The notes beneath the pieces are model-generated. The model ran no database searches, was not told the origin of the DNA, and saw only the letters and a list, made by a program, of their open reading frames with translations. Source: Amycolatopsis sp. NBC_01488 (GTDB lineage: Bacteria; Actinomycetota; Actinomycetes; Mycobacteriales; Pseudonocardiaceae). Taken from it: a DNA stretch of 64,000 nt. The DNA lies in NCBI RefSeq assembly GCF_036227105.1, contig NZ_CP109434.1:2050001-2114000 (forward strand), written 5' to 3'. Positions 1-10,845 of this stretch are shown here, in pieces; within the stretch, counting starts at the first letter, position 1; each line of letters opens with the position of its first letter. The translations under genes were made by a program, and so were the position numbers.

Positions 1-97
1 GCCATCCGTTCGGAGATCAGTTCGAGTACCGGGTGCACCCCTCCCATCCTGGTCGTTTCCCGCGCGCAGTCGACCCGTTTTGTGAAGGACGCAGCAT

Positions 98-109
98 CCC
101 CTCGAGGGG
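98..109. promoter_or_regulatory. Perfect 12-bp palindrome upstream of padR
   Basis: CCCCTCGAGGGG reads the same on both strands and lies 55 bp before the PadR start codon. It could be a second regulator site or the end of a transcript coming from outside the window. Nothing else in bases 1-163 looks coding on either strand. Confidence 0.3.
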
Positions 110-117
110 TGACGTGA

Positions 118-2730
<2,613 letters not shown>

Positions 2731-2764
2731 CCCGTGAAGCGTCCGGCACTGGCAGGATGGGCCC

Positions 2765-3733
2765 GTGCGAGACGTATGCGTGATCGGGCTCGGGCTGATC
2801 GGCGGTTCGCTGCTGCGCGCGGCGGCCGCCAGCGGCCGCACGGCGTTCGGCGCCGCAGTTTCCGAAGTGGACGCCGACGCGGCCAGCAGAGCGGGTTACG
2901 ACGTCACGACCGACGTCGAAGCCGCCCTGCACCGGGCCGCCGCCGACGACGCGATGGTCGTGCTGGCCGTGCCGCTGCCGGCCGTCGAGGACCTGCTGCG
3001 CCTGGTCGCCCAGCACGCGTCGCACTGCCTGCTCACCGACGTGACCAGCGTGAAAGCGCCGGTCCTGGACGCCGTCCGCCGTCGCGTGCCGTACACGCGG
3101 TACGTCGGCGGGCACCCGATGGCGGGGACGTCGAACTCCGGTTGGCTGGCCGGAGACGCCGCGCTGTTCCAGGGCGCGGCCTGGGTCGTCGCCGTCGAAG
3201 ACGACACCGACCTCGACGCGTGGGCCGAGGTCGCGGGGTTCGTGCTGGACATCGGGGCGCACGTCGTCCCGCTGCCCGCCGAGTCGCACGACGAAGCCGT
3301 CGCCCGGATCTCGCACCTGCCGCACCTGCTGGCGGCGATCCTGGCCACCATCGGCGCCGAGGGTGGCCCGCTGGCCATGTCGCTGGCCGCCGGGTCCTAC
3401 CGCGACGGCACGCGCGTCGCGGGCTCGAACCCGCAGCTCGTCCGCGCGATGACCGAAGGCAACCGGGACGCCCTGCTGCCGATCGTCGACGACGCCCTCG
3501 GCCGGCTCGGCGCCGCACGCGGCTCGCTGGCGTCGACCGGCGGGCTGGCGGCCACGATCAACGCGGGGTACGAAGGCGCGCAAGCGCTGGCCGCCAGCCT
3601 GGACGTCGATCGCGCGGGCGTCCGGATCAGCCTGTCGGCCCCGGACGCGCGGCAGGGCCTGATTGCGCTCGGTGAACGCGGCGGCCGGATCACCGGCCTC
3701 GCGGACGGCATCGCTACCGGCGAGGTCCAGTAG
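2765..3733 (+). CDS. tyrA: Prephenate dehydrogenase
   Basis: A 322-residue enzyme converting prephenate to 4-hydroxyphenylpyruvate in tyrosine synthesis. The Rossmann motif GLGLIGGS is at residues 8-15, and the TyrA signatures DVTSVK, GGHPMAGT and SHLPHLLA follow in order. The start is GTG, 34 bp after the fadH stop, so it may be read from the same transcript although the pathway is unrelated. There is no ACT domain at the C terminus, so allosteric control by tyrosine through such a domain is not expected. The partner transaminase could be the HisC/Pat protein at 51464-52528. Confidence 0.9.
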   Translation: MRDVCVIGLGLIGGSLLRAAAASGRTAFGAAVSEVDADAASRAGYDVTTDVEAALHRAAADDAMVVLAVPLPAVEDLLRLVAQHASHCLLTDVTSVKAPVLDAVRRRVPYTRYVGGHPMAGTSNSGWLAGDAALFQGAAWVVAVEDDTDLDAWAEVAGFVLDIGAHVVPLPAESHDEAVARISHLPHLLAAILATIGAEGGPLAMSLAAGSYRDGTRVAGSNPQLVRAMTEGNRDALLPIVDDALGRLGAARGSLASTGGLAATINAGYEGAQALAASLDVDRAGVRISLSAPDARQGLIALGERGGRITGLADGIATGEVQ

Positions 3734-3737
3734 TCAC

Positions 3738-3829
3738 TGAGGCTTGTTCTGGTTAGCCCGCCGCGCCCCGCACGCAGACTGCTGAATACCGCGGAAGCCA
3801 TGCGGCGGGCGACAGCTGAATAAGCCTCA
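3738..3829. terminator. Long imperfect inverted repeat filling a convergent junction
   Basis: TGAGGCTT (3738-3745) pairs with AAGCCTCA (3822-3829), and GCCCGCCGC (3756-3764) pairs with GCGGCGGGC (3802-3810). The arms also share GCTGAATA as a direct repeat (3781, 3815). The element starts within 5 bp of the tyrA stop, and its right arm contains the stop codon of the antitoxin-like gene. It would fold as a large cruciform or hairpin and serve as a two-way terminator. It may also be a small non-autonomous repeat. Confidence 0.5.
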
Positions 3830-4036
3830 CTGGGCCGGGGGCGTGTCCGGCTTGTCGTCGAACTTGTCGAGGAAGCTCTTCGCCTTCTCGATGCCGCTGT
3901 CGATCTGCTCGTCGTGCCCGGTGAACTTCGACTTCGCGAAGTCACCCGCCTTGTCGAGGCCTTCCTCGATCTTGTCGCCGTGCTCGCGCAGGGCCTCCTC
4001 GGCCTTGCCCTTCAACGCATCGAAGTCGATTCCCAT
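3827..4036 (-). CDS. Rv0909/MT0933-type antitoxin-like small protein
   Basis: A 69-residue, very charged protein with repeated KAEEAL, DKAGDFAKSK and IEKAKSFLDKF segments. This is the amphipathic repeat pattern of the MT0933 antitoxin family. Family members in mycobacteria pair with a toxin gene, but no toxin-like ORF is next to it here: upstream (24 bp) is the FUSC membrane protein and downstream is the convergent tyrA. It may be an orphan or a general stress protein. The small gap suggests co-transcription with the FUSC gene. Function is not established. Confidence 0.65.
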   Translation of the reverse strand: MGIDFDALKGKAEEALREHGDKIEEGLDKAGDFAKSKFTGHDEQIDSGIEKAKSFLDKFDDKPDTPPAQ

Positions 4037-4060
4037 GGCTGCAATTGAACAGCACGGGCG

Positions 4061-6028
4061 TCACGTGCGCCGGTGGTAGGGCAGGAAGCGCCGGACGAGC
4101 CGCAGCGGCGTGCGTTCCACCAGGTCGGGGCCGCGGACGGCGTCGAACGCCGACTCCAGCTGGTCGACCACCCCGGCCAGCTGCGGGCTGTCCGGCAGCG
4201 GCACCGATCGCGGCTCGCGCTGCTCGCGGATCGCCGACGCCAGCTCGTCCAACGCGGCGGTCAGCAGCTCGATGTCCCCCCGCTCCGGCGGCGCCACGCC
4301 CCGGCCGATCGTCACGCCGACCTCGGTGACCGCGTCGGCGACCCGTTCCTGCGCGGCGATGACCGGCCACCACGCCACCGCCTGACGGCCGTTCGCGGAC
4401 GGCTCGACGACGACCTGCTGGAACGCCGTCCGCAGGTCGGCCAGCGCCCGGTAGGCGCCGCGGCGGGCCCGTGACCGCGCCAGCCGCGCCTCCCCTTCCG
4501 ACGCCTCGACCAGCGCGCACGAGACGTACTTCGCGACGGCGTCCAGCCCGTCGGCGAGCCGCCCGCCGACCTGGGGGCGACGGCTTCCCGGCCACAGCAG
4601 GTAACCGAAGACGAGCACGATCACGCAGCCCAGCACCGTGTCGATCAGCCGGGCCACCACGACGTTCCAGCTGCCGGTGTTCGCCAGGTCCATCTGCAGG
4701 ATGATCAACGGCGTCACGAACGCGCTCAGGACGCCGTAGTTGCGCACCTTCCCCACCGCGACGCCGCCGGCGAAGATCGCGATCAGGGCGACCAGGATCC
4801 AGCCGTGGCCGCCGGCGGCGAGCACGACCGCGCCGATCCCGACGCCGACGACCGTGCCGATCCCGCGCAGCACCGCGCGGCCGAACACCGAGCCGAAGTC
4901 GGGCTTGAGCACGATCCCGACGGTCAGGGTCAGCCAGTACGACCGCTCCAGCGGCACGAGCAGCCCGACGACCTCGGCGATCGCGACGCACAACGTCAGC
5001 CGCAGCGCGGCGATCCACGTCAGCGGACCGGACGCGAGCGAGCCCGCCCACGTCCGCAGGCGCCGGTACCAGGGCGTCGGCTCCCGGCGCTTGCGGTCGT
5101 CGCCCTTGCCGATCCGGACCAGGCCCGCGTAGAGCGCCGCGAGGAGCGGGTCGCCTTCGTCGTCGGGCATCGGCGGCGGGTCCGGCAGCGGCTGACTGGC
5201 CAGCACTGTGGCGGACAGCGCGACGAAGTGGTCGATGACGTCGGCGGGCGCGCGGCGGCCGGCGTTGACCATCGCCACCGACGCCTCGACCGCGGGGGTC
5301 GTCGCCGAGAGCAGGTTGAGCAGCTGCCGGTAGGCGGCATCACGGCCGGACAGCCACGAGCGCGCGGTCAGCAGCTGGTCGTACGCCGTGTTCATCGCGG
5401 TGGTCAGCCGGTGCCGGGCGACGCGCGAGACGGCTTCGTCGGTCGCCGAGAGCATCGCGGCCAGCTCGACGTAGACGTGCGCGACGGCGGTGCGTTCGGG
5501 GCTGGTCGCCCGGAACGTCCAGCTGACGAGCGCCACCAGGAGGCTCCACGCGGCGCCGAGGCAGAAGAAGCCGAGCAGGATCTCGACGCGCACGCCGGTC
5601 GCGTGCTGGCCGGTGCCGAGCACGGCGAACACGAACATCTGCAGGCCGGCGACCGAGGCGTTGCTGCCGGCCGCGCTGATCAGCGCGGACACCGCCGCGA
5701 CCAGGATCACCGCCGGTACGGACAGCGCGGGCGTGCCGCCGGTCAGCAGCCCGACGACGTACCCGGCGGTCGCCGCCAGGGTCGCGCCGCCGAGCCGCCG
5801 GGCGCGGTAGCGGTACGGGCCGGCCGACTCGGACAGCACGGCGGGCAACGCGCCGGTCGAGATCAGCGCGCCGACGGCGATGTCCCCCGCCGCGTACGCG
5901 ACCGCGAGCGGCACGGCCAGCGCGACGACGGCGCGGGCGACCATGTTCCAGGGCACCGGGACCGGCTTGCTGCGCAGGAGCTGGGTCAGCCAGTGCGGCG
6001 CGGCGAGGTCGGGGCGCGGCGTGCTCAC
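4061..6028 (-). CDS. FUSC-family membrane protein (putative small-molecule exporter)
   Basis: A 655-residue integral membrane protein with two hydrophobic blocks (roughly residues 25-170 and 340-470), each with about five to six helices, separated and followed by helical cytoplasmic regions. This is the fusaric-acid-resistance/aromatic-acid-exporter (FUSC, YccS-like) architecture. The second block contains the family-like stretch LVPLERSYWLTLTVGIVLKP and a conserved FGRAVLRGIGT segment. It starts with GTG and is divergent from the SRPBCC gene with only 68 bp between them. Likely role: efflux of aromatic acids or similar compounds. The substrate is unknown. Confidence 0.78.
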   Translation of the reverse strand: MSTPRPDLAAPHWLTQLLRSKPVPVPWNMVARAVVALAVPLAVAYAAGDIAVGALISTGALPAVLSESAGPYRYRARRLGGATLAATAGYVVGLLTGGTPALSVPAVILVAAVSALISAAGSNASVAGLQMFVFAVLGTGQHATGVRVEILLGFFCLGAAWSLLVALVSWTFRATSPERTAVAHVYVELAAMLSATDEAVSRVARHRLTTAMNTAYDQLLTARSWLSGRDAAYRQLLNLLSATTPAVEASVAMVNAGRRAPADVIDHFVALSATVLASQPLPDPPPMPDDEGDPLLAALYAGLVRIGKGDDRKRREPTPWYRRLRTWAGSLASGPLTWIAALRLTLCVAIAEVVGLLVPLERSYWLTLTVGIVLKPDFGSVFGRAVLRGIGTVVGVGIGAVVLAAGGHGWILVALIAIFAGGVAVGKVRNYGVLSAFVTPLIILQMDLANTGSWNVVVARLIDTVLGCVIVLVFGYLLWPGSRRPQVGGRLADGLDAVAKYVSCALVEASEGEARLARSRARRGAYRALADLRTAFQQVVVEPSANGRQAVAWWPVIAAQERVADAVTEVGVTIGRGVAPPERGDIELLTAALDELASAIREQREPRSVPLPDSPQLAGVVDQLESAFDAVRGPDLVERTPLRLVRRFLPYHRRT

Positions 6029-6096
6029 GCCCCCATCTTGACCTACGCTCGCGGGAACGCTTAATTATCAATCTGTCAACAACGTGGGAGGTTCCG

Positions 6097-6546
6097 GTGG
6101 GCCGCAAGTTCTCCTTCGAGGTCAACCGCACGAGCACCGCGTCGCCGGCGGCGCTGTTCGCGCTCGAAGCCGACGGACCGAGCTGGGGGAAGTGGGGAAA
6201 GCCACTCATCGTGCAGGCCCGCTGGAAGCGCCAGGGCACCGACGACCCGGCCGGCGTGGGCGCCGTGCGCGAGGTCGGCCTCTGGCCGGTGCTGATCCGC
6301 GAGGAGACGATCGAGTACGAGCCGGGCCGCAAGCACGTCTACACGTTCTTCGGCGCCAATCCGATCAAGGACTACCGGGCCGAGGTGCTGTTCACGCCGA
6401 CCGAGGGCGGCGGGACGCACCTGCGCTGGACCGGGTCGTTCACCGAGCCGGTCAAGGGCAGTGGGCCGATCCTGGCCGCCGGACTCGAACGGGTGATCCG
6501 ACTCTTCTCGGGCAAGCTGGTCAGGGCGGCCGAAACAGGCGGCTGA
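6097..6546 (+). CDS. SRPBCC-fold (START-like) protein
   Basis: A 149-residue single-domain protein of the polyketide-cyclase/START-like fold. It has an N-terminal beta strand (KFSFEVNRTS), the SPAALFAL helix, and strands ending in THLRWTGSFTEP, then a long C-terminal helix. Such proteins bind hydrophobic ligands in a central cavity; no catalytic residues can be assigned. The GTG start is chosen because GGGAGG lies 5 nt before it. It is divergent from the FUSC gene, so the two may share control. The ligand is unknown. Confidence 0.75.
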   Translation: MGRKFSFEVNRTSTASPAALFALEADGPSWGKWGKPLIVQARWKRQGTDDPAGVGAVREVGLWPVLIREETIEYEPGRKHVYTFFGANPIKDYRAEVLFTPTEGGGTHLRWTGSFTEPVKGSGPILAAGLERVIRLFSGKLVRAAETGG

Positions 6547-6648
6547 CCTGGGTGGCCTCGGCCACACCAGACCCGCGGACGCAACTTCACCCCGTACTCC
6601 AACGTCACTCTTTCGTGTAGTTCTTCACTACGCGAAAGGGGGCGCGGG

Positions 6649-7413
6649 ATGAAGCGCATCGCCGCCGTGGTCATGGCCGCGGCACTGGCTTTGACCGCCT
6701 GCTCGGCGAACGAGCCGGGCCGGAAGGAGTTCGGCACCAGCGAGCCGAACCCCGCGCCGGGCGGCGGCCCCGGGAGCACGACGTCGGCGCCGTACCCGTT
6801 CGGCACGGTCCAGGAGAAGGCGCCGGCGGTCGCGAACGGCCAGGTCCCGGTGGTCCGCCGGATCACCACCGACAAGCCGTACGTCTTCCTGACCATGGAC
6901 GACGGCGCGGTCAAGGACCCGGACGCGCTGCAGCTGATGCAGCAGAACGGCACCCACCCGGTGCTGTTCCTGAACGAGAAGTACGTGAAGGGCCACGAGG
7001 CTTACTTCAAGCAGATCCTCGACGCGACCGGCGCGACCCTCGGCGACCACACGGTCGACCACCCGAACCTCAAGGGCAAGCCGTTCGAGTTCCAGCGCAA
7101 GGAAATCTGCGACGACGCCGACGACTTCGCCAGCGGCCTCGGCGTGCGGCCGTCGCTGTTCCGGCCGCCGTTCGGCAACTACGACCAGAACACGCTGCGC
7201 GCGGCGGCCGCGTGCGGGATGCGCGTCGCGGTGCTGTGGACGGCCGCGGTCAACGACGGGCACGTCCAGTTCCAGGCCGGCGACAAGCTCAAGCCGGGCG
7301 ACATCGTGCTGATGCACTTCCGCAAGACCTTCAAAGAGGACTACACGGCGTTCGTCGAGCAGGCCAAGAAGGACGGGCTGACGCCCGTCCCCCTGGCCGA
7401 CTTCCTGGGTTAA
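6649..7413 (+). CDS. Polysaccharide deacetylase lipoprotein (NodB domain, CE4)
   Basis: A 254-residue secreted protein with a lipobox LTAC (Cys18), followed by a Gly/Pro/Ser-rich linker to about residue 60. The NodB domain has motif 1 TMDDG (Asp84 catalytic base, Asp85 metal ligand), motif 2 HTVDH (metal His pair) and motif 3 RPPFGNYD. All metal ligands are present, so it should be an active metal-dependent deacetylase acting on peptidoglycan or another N-acetylated glycan outside the membrane. Its TAA stop shares the tetranucleotide TTAA with the stop of the convergent gene at 7410. The exact glycan substrate is not evident. Confidence 0.85.
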   Translation: MKRIAAVVMAAALALTACSANEPGRKEFGTSEPNPAPGGGPGSTTSAPYPFGTVQEKAPAVANGQVPVVRRITTDKPYVFLTMDDGAVKDPDALQLMQQNGTHPVLFLNEKYVKGHEAYFKQILDATGATLGDHTVDHPNLKGKPFEFQRKEICDDADDFASGLGVRPSLFRPPFGNYDQNTLRAAAACGMRVAVLWTAAVNDGHVQFQAGDKLKPGDIVLMHFRKTFKEDYTAFVEQAKKDGLTPVPLADFLG

Positions 7414-7883
7414 AGCACGACCGTCGGCGTCACGACGGTCCGGCGGCACGACACGTCACCGAGGTGCACGAGGATCTGCGTGGTCCCGCGCGGCACGTTG
7501 TCGAGCACGAACCGCCCGCCTTCGTCGGCGGTCGTGGACGACGTGCCGTGCTCGGCGACCCGCACCTCGACGCCGTACTGGCCGGCCGGGACGAGCCACC
7601 CGTCGATGCGGTGCAGCTTGCCGATCTTGGTCAGGTTGATCATCACGGTCAGGTCGCTGACGGTGAACGTGATCGTCCCGGTCCCGCCGCCGCGCACGCC
7701 GGCCAGGTTGTCCAGCCGCTCCCACCGCGCGACCTCGACGTCGAGGTCTTCGAGGGCGAGCGCGAACTGGACCCGCTGCACCAGGTCGTCCGGTGGCGGG
7801 TCCAGCTCGTCGAGGAAGCGGCCGATGCCGGCCAGGATCAGGTCGTCGGAAAAGGCCTCGCCCGGCGTTCCGAGGTCGTTCAT
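7410..7883 (-). CDS. Sigma-linked protein with carboxypeptidase-regulatory-like fold
   Basis: A 157-residue protein of no recognised enzyme class. Its N-terminal half is acidic and helical (DDLILAGIGRFLDEL). The C-terminal half is beta-rich with GGRFVLDNVPRGTTQILVHLGD, like the CarboxypepD_reg/transthyretin-like Ig fold. It follows the sigma-factor gene with an ATGA overlap, so the two are co-translated and probably act together, perhaps as sensor or anti-sigma partner. There is no transmembrane segment. Its stop overlaps that of the convergent deacetylase gene. Confidence 0.65.
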   Translation of the reverse strand: MNDLGTPGEAFSDDLILAGIGRFLDELDPPPDDLVQRVQFALALEDLDVEVARWERLDNLAGVRGGGTGTITFTVSDLTVMINLTKIGKLHRIDGWLVPAGQYGVEVRVAEHGTSSTTADEGGRFVLDNVPRGTTQILVHLGDVSCRRTVVTPTVVL

Positions 7884-8485
7884 CGGCTTCCCCCTTCACT
7901 GGCGAGGAGATCGCGCATCTGGTCGAGGCAGCGCCCTCTGGTCGGTCCGACGCTGCCGCGAGGCATGCGCAGTGTCTCGGCGACGAGCTGGTACTCCGCA
8001 CGACCCGCGAGCACGGTCAGCCGGAGCAGGTCCTGACAGCGGTGGGGCAGCCGGACGAAGGCGCGCCAGACCCGGCGGTCGCGGTCGGCGCGGACGGCTT
8101 CGTCTTCGGGTGCCGGCTGGGTGCTCGGCATGGCCTCGGCGACTTCGTCGCTCAGCGGCACGGGCTGCGTGCGGCGGCCGAACGGGTGGGTGGCCTCCCG
8201 ACGGGTGGTGGTGATCAGCCACGCGGCGAGGGCCTTGGGGTCCCGGAGCTTCCCGAGCTGGCTGAAGAGCGCGAGCCACACGGTCTGGACGACGTCCTCG
8301 GCGACCGAGCGGTCGAGGCCGTTGGCCCGGGCGACGTGCCAGACGAGCGGGGTCAGCTCGGCGACGAGGCGGTCCATCGCGCGGCGGTCACCGTCCCGGG
8401 CGGCCTGCATGCACGCGGCGTGCAGCTCGGCGCCGGTCAGGCCTTCCCAAGGCGGGTCTACCTCTGTGGTTTGCACGTCGGTCAC
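7880..8485 (-). CDS. RNA polymerase sigma-70 factor, ECF-like
   Basis: A 201-residue sigma factor. Region 2 spans about residues 30-95 (RDGDRRAMDRLVAEL ... AEDVVQTVWLALF) and region 4 about 140-195 (LPHRCQDLLRLTVLA ... RGSVGPTRGRCLDQM). This is the two-region layout of ECF-type or SigI-like factors. The GTG at 8485 is chosen over earlier starts because GAGGGG lies just upstream and the extra N-terminal sequence is low-complexity. Its partner gene overlaps by 4 bp. The regulon cannot be inferred. Confidence 0.85.
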   Translation of the reverse strand: MTDVQTTEVDPPWEGLTGAELHAACMQAARDGDRRAMDRLVAELTPLVWHVARANGLDRSVAEDVVQTVWLALFSQLGKLRDPKALAAWLITTTRREATHPFGRRTQPVPLSDEVAEAMPSTQPAPEDEAVRADRDRRVWRAFVRLPHRCQDLLRLTVLAGRAEYQLVAETLRMPRGSVGPTRGRCLDQMRDLLASEGGSR

Positions 8486-8907
8486 GGTATCTGCCCCTCT
8501 TCGGAAAAGTCTTCGAGTCGGCTTCGGCAGTATCGCGGGTCCTTCGGGGGGAAGGAGCGTGCAGGTGGATCTCGGATACATCAAGTCACTTACTTCGTCG
8601 GTCGCGCTTCCGGTCAATGACAACTGAGGGAGGTACCGGCCGACGCGGGCGGGTGGACCCGCGCCGACCGATACTCCCCTCCCTCAAGGGCCCGCTCCCC
8701 AACGGACCCCGCCGGATGTCCCCTCCCCCGAAGGGCACCCGGCCGACGGTGCCCGGAAGCCCCCTCGGCTCCCGGTCACCGCGCATTTCCGAACCCGGCA
8801 CCCCCTGCCGCGTTCCCATCTCCGTGCTTGGCTGCTCCACAGGACGCAGTGGCGAGGGGGCCAGATACACGAACCGCGAACTTTTCTTGAAGATCCACGC
8901 AGTGCGG
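8486..8907. other. Intergenic region with several dyads
   Basis: There is no convincing gene. The region holds the promoter side of the sigma gene and the 3' side of the SGNH-hydrolase operon. A long imperfect hairpin runs 8625-8686: TGAGGGAGG at 8625-8633 pairs with CCTCCCTCA at 8678-8686, with a second paired block inside. A shorter one is at 8733-8754 (GGGCACC/GGTGCCC). They are best read as terminator-like structures for the leftward SGNH transcript, but a regulatory RNA cannot be excluded. Confidence 0.45.
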
Positions 8908-9579
8908 CTAACCGATCACCGAACGTGCTTCGGCAAGCGTTTGCGCCCACCGGGCATAGCCCGTGGGTCCGGGGTGGAAGCGATCGGACGCGAACGCGGC
9001 CGGGTCGAGCAGCCGCCGGTCCATCGGGAGGTGCGTGACGCCGGGAATCTTCTCGAGTGTCGCGGCCGCGGCGTCGAGTGCGGTCGAGCGGGCGGAAAGG
9101 AAGTCCCGCAGTGGTCGCGGCAGCGCCGGGAAGCGGGACATCGGCGGCACGCCGGCCAGGAGGACGTCGACCGGGCCGAGCCGCCGCCGCAGCGCGACGA
9201 CCAGTTCGAGCAGGTCACGGCGGTAGCCCGCGGCTGTCCGCAGCTCGATCGTGTCGTTGACGCCGAGCGCGATCACCACCAGGTCGGCCGGGCGGACCAG
9301 CGGGACCAGCTCGGCGCGGACGGTCCGGGCGTTGGCCCCGGTCCGGCCGACGGCCTGCCAGCGGACCGCCCGGCCGTCGCGCGCGAGCTCGCGGGCGAGG
9401 CAGCCGGTGAGCGCTTCCTCGTGGTCTTTCGCGCCAACTCCGTCCACTGTGGACTCGCCGAGGACGGCCAAGCGGAAGGGTTCGCCGTCGCCAGGGACGA
9501 GTCCCTCGGTCGGGCCCGCGGCGCCGGGGAGCCGCGGCGTCGTCCGCTTGACGTAGAGCGCTTGCGCGAGGATCACCAT
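8908..9579 (-). CDS. SGNH/GDSL-type hydrolase
   Basis: A 223-residue SGNH hydrolase. Block I is LGESTVDG (Ser nucleophile in GES instead of GDS), block III is ALGVND (oxyanion Asn), and block V is DRFHPGPTGYARWA with the Asp/His of the triad. There is no signal peptide, so it is probably cytoplasmic and acts as an esterase or lipase-like hydrolase. The ATG at 9579 is favoured because the fold begins soon after it. It follows the NAD(P)-binding protein gene by 10 bp and is probably co-transcribed and TetR-controlled. The substrate is unknown. Confidence 0.82.
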   Translation of the reverse strand: MVILAQALYVKRTTPRLPGAAGPTEGLVPGDGEPFRLAVLGESTVDGVGAKDHEEALTGCLARELARDGRAVRWQAVGRTGANARTVRAELVPLVRPADLVVIALGVNDTIELRTAAGYRRDLLELVVALRRRLGPVDVLLAGVPPMSRFPALPRPLRDFLSARSTALDAAAATLEKIPGVTHLPMDRRLLDPAAFASDRFHPGPTGYARWAQTLAEARSVIG

Positions 9580-9589
9580 GGTCTCGAAG

Positions 9590-10198
9590 TTAGCCGTGGG
9601 CGATCGAAACCTTCGCCCTGACCAGCGTGGGGTCCGCCACGGCGTCGAGCAGGAAGGCGGCGACGTCGGCGCGCCGGATGGTGAACGTGCGGACGTTCCC
9701 GTCGAGCCGGCTGGCGACCTTGCCCGTGCGGGGGCCGTCGAGCAGCATCGGCGGGCGGACCACGGTCCAGTCCACGCCGGACGCCGTGACCACGTCCTCC
9801 ATCGCGAGCATGTCCGCCCAGCCGTGCTTGAGGAAGGTGTTGAGCAGCGGCTTGACGAGCGTGCGGGTGAAGAAGCCGTCTCCTTCGGTGTGCATGCCGC
9901 TGGCGCTGACGACCAGCAGGCGCTTCGCCCCGGCCTCGATCGCCGCGCGGGCACCGTCCGCGCAGACTGTCGTCGGCCCGCGGTCACGCGAACCCACCGC
10001 CGAGATCACCGCGTCGCGTCCTTCGATCGCGGCCGTCAGCTTGTCGTGCTCGTGCAGGCCCGCGACGACGACTTCGGCCGGCAGCTTCAGCCGCGCCGGG
10101 TCGCGGACCACGGCCGTGACGTCCCAGCCGCGCTCCAGCGCCTGCTTGACGACCTCGCCGCCGACGCCACCGGTCGCTCCCAGCACCGTGATCTTCAT
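9590..10198 (-). CDS. NAD(P)H-binding oxidoreductase (atypical SDR)
   Basis: A 202-residue protein with an N-terminal GATGGVGGEVVKQAL nucleotide-binding motif, VVRDP after strand 2, and later VSASG and VVRPPMLLDG, as in NAD(P)H-binding/NmrA-like SDR_a5 proteins. A typical YxxxK catalytic pair is not clear, so it could be a reductase or a redox sensor. The ATG is preceded by GGAGGAG. It is divergent from a TetR gene, with a perfect operator between them, so it is very probably the TetR target. It would be derepressed together with the SGNH gene. Confidence 0.8.
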   Translation of the reverse strand: MKITVLGATGGVGGEVVKQALERGWDVTAVVRDPARLKLPAEVVVAGLHEHDKLTAAIEGRDAVISAVGSRDRGPTTVCADGARAAIEAGAKRLLVVSASGMHTEGDGFFTRTLVKPLLNTFLKHGWADMLAMEDVVTASGVDWTVVRPPMLLDGPRTGKVASRLDGNVRTFTIRRADVAAFLLDAVADPTLVRAKVSIAHG

Positions 10199-10212
10199 GA
10201 TGTCTCCTCCTC

Positions 10213-10254
10213 GGTTAGTGAACACTCACCAGGTAGGGTGAGTGTTCACTAACC
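10213..10254. promoter_or_regulatory. TetR operator, perfect 18-bp inverted repeat
   Basis: GGTTAGTGAACACTCACC (10213-10230) is repeated exactly as its reverse complement at 10237-10254, with 6 bp between. It sits in the 83-bp divergent region between the oxidoreductase gene and tetR. A repressor bound here would cover both promoters. The length suggests two dimers or one extended site. Confidence 0.85.
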
Positions 10255-10281
10255 ACGCTGAGAACGCACTCAGGAGACGTC

Positions 10282-10845
10282 ATGGGCAGCCGTGAGGAGA
10301 TCGTCGCCGCGGCCGCGAAGGTGATGCGCGAGCAGGGCTACGCCCACGCGACCACCAAGGTCATCGCGCGGACCGCGGGCTACTCGGAGGCGCTGCTCTA
10401 CAAGCACTTCCGCGACAAGACCGACCTGTTCCTCAGCGTGCTGTCCGACGAGCTGCCGGCGCTGGGCGCCACCCTGGCCGAGCTGACCGCGGACCCCGGG
10501 CGGGCGTCACTGCGGGACAACCTCGTGCGCGTCGCGCGGCTCGGCCTGGCGTTCTACCTCGACAGTTTCCCCATCGCCATCTCGATGTTCTCGTCACGGG
10601 AGCTGCTGCGCTCGCACCGGGAACGCGTGGGTGGCGCCGGACCGCGCATCCCGCTGAAGGGCGTCGAAGACTACCTGCGGGCCGAGGTGGAACTGGGCCG
10701 GCTCAATGCGGACACCGACGTCGAGGCGGCCGCGTCCCTGCTTCTCGGCGTGTGCTTCCAGCAGGCGTTCCTGGCGACCTTCGAAGAGCGCGAGCCGGCG
10801 GACCTCGCCGACCGGCTCGTGGACACCCTGCTCGCCGGGCTCTAG
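10282..10845 (+). CDS. TetR-family transcriptional regulator
   Basis: A 187-residue TetR protein. The N-terminal HTH is about residues 3-50 (REEIVAAAAKVMREQGYAHATTKVIARTAGYSEALLYKHF). The C-terminal ligand domain ends in FEEREPADLADRLVDTLL. The ATG has AGGAG upstream. It is divergent from the oxidoreductase-SGNH pair, with a perfect operator in between, so local repression plus autoregulation is likely. Its stop codon shares the tetranucleotide CTAG with the stop of the convergent regulator gene. The inducer is unknown. Confidence 0.9.
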   Translation: MGSREEIVAAAAKVMREQGYAHATTKVIARTAGYSEALLYKHFRDKTDLFLSVLSDELPALGATLAELTADPGRASLRDNLVRVARLGLAFYLDSFPIAISMFSSRELLRSHRERVGGAGPRIPLKGVEDYLRAEVELGRLNADTDVEAAASLLLGVCFQQAFLATFEEREPADLADRLVDTLLAGL

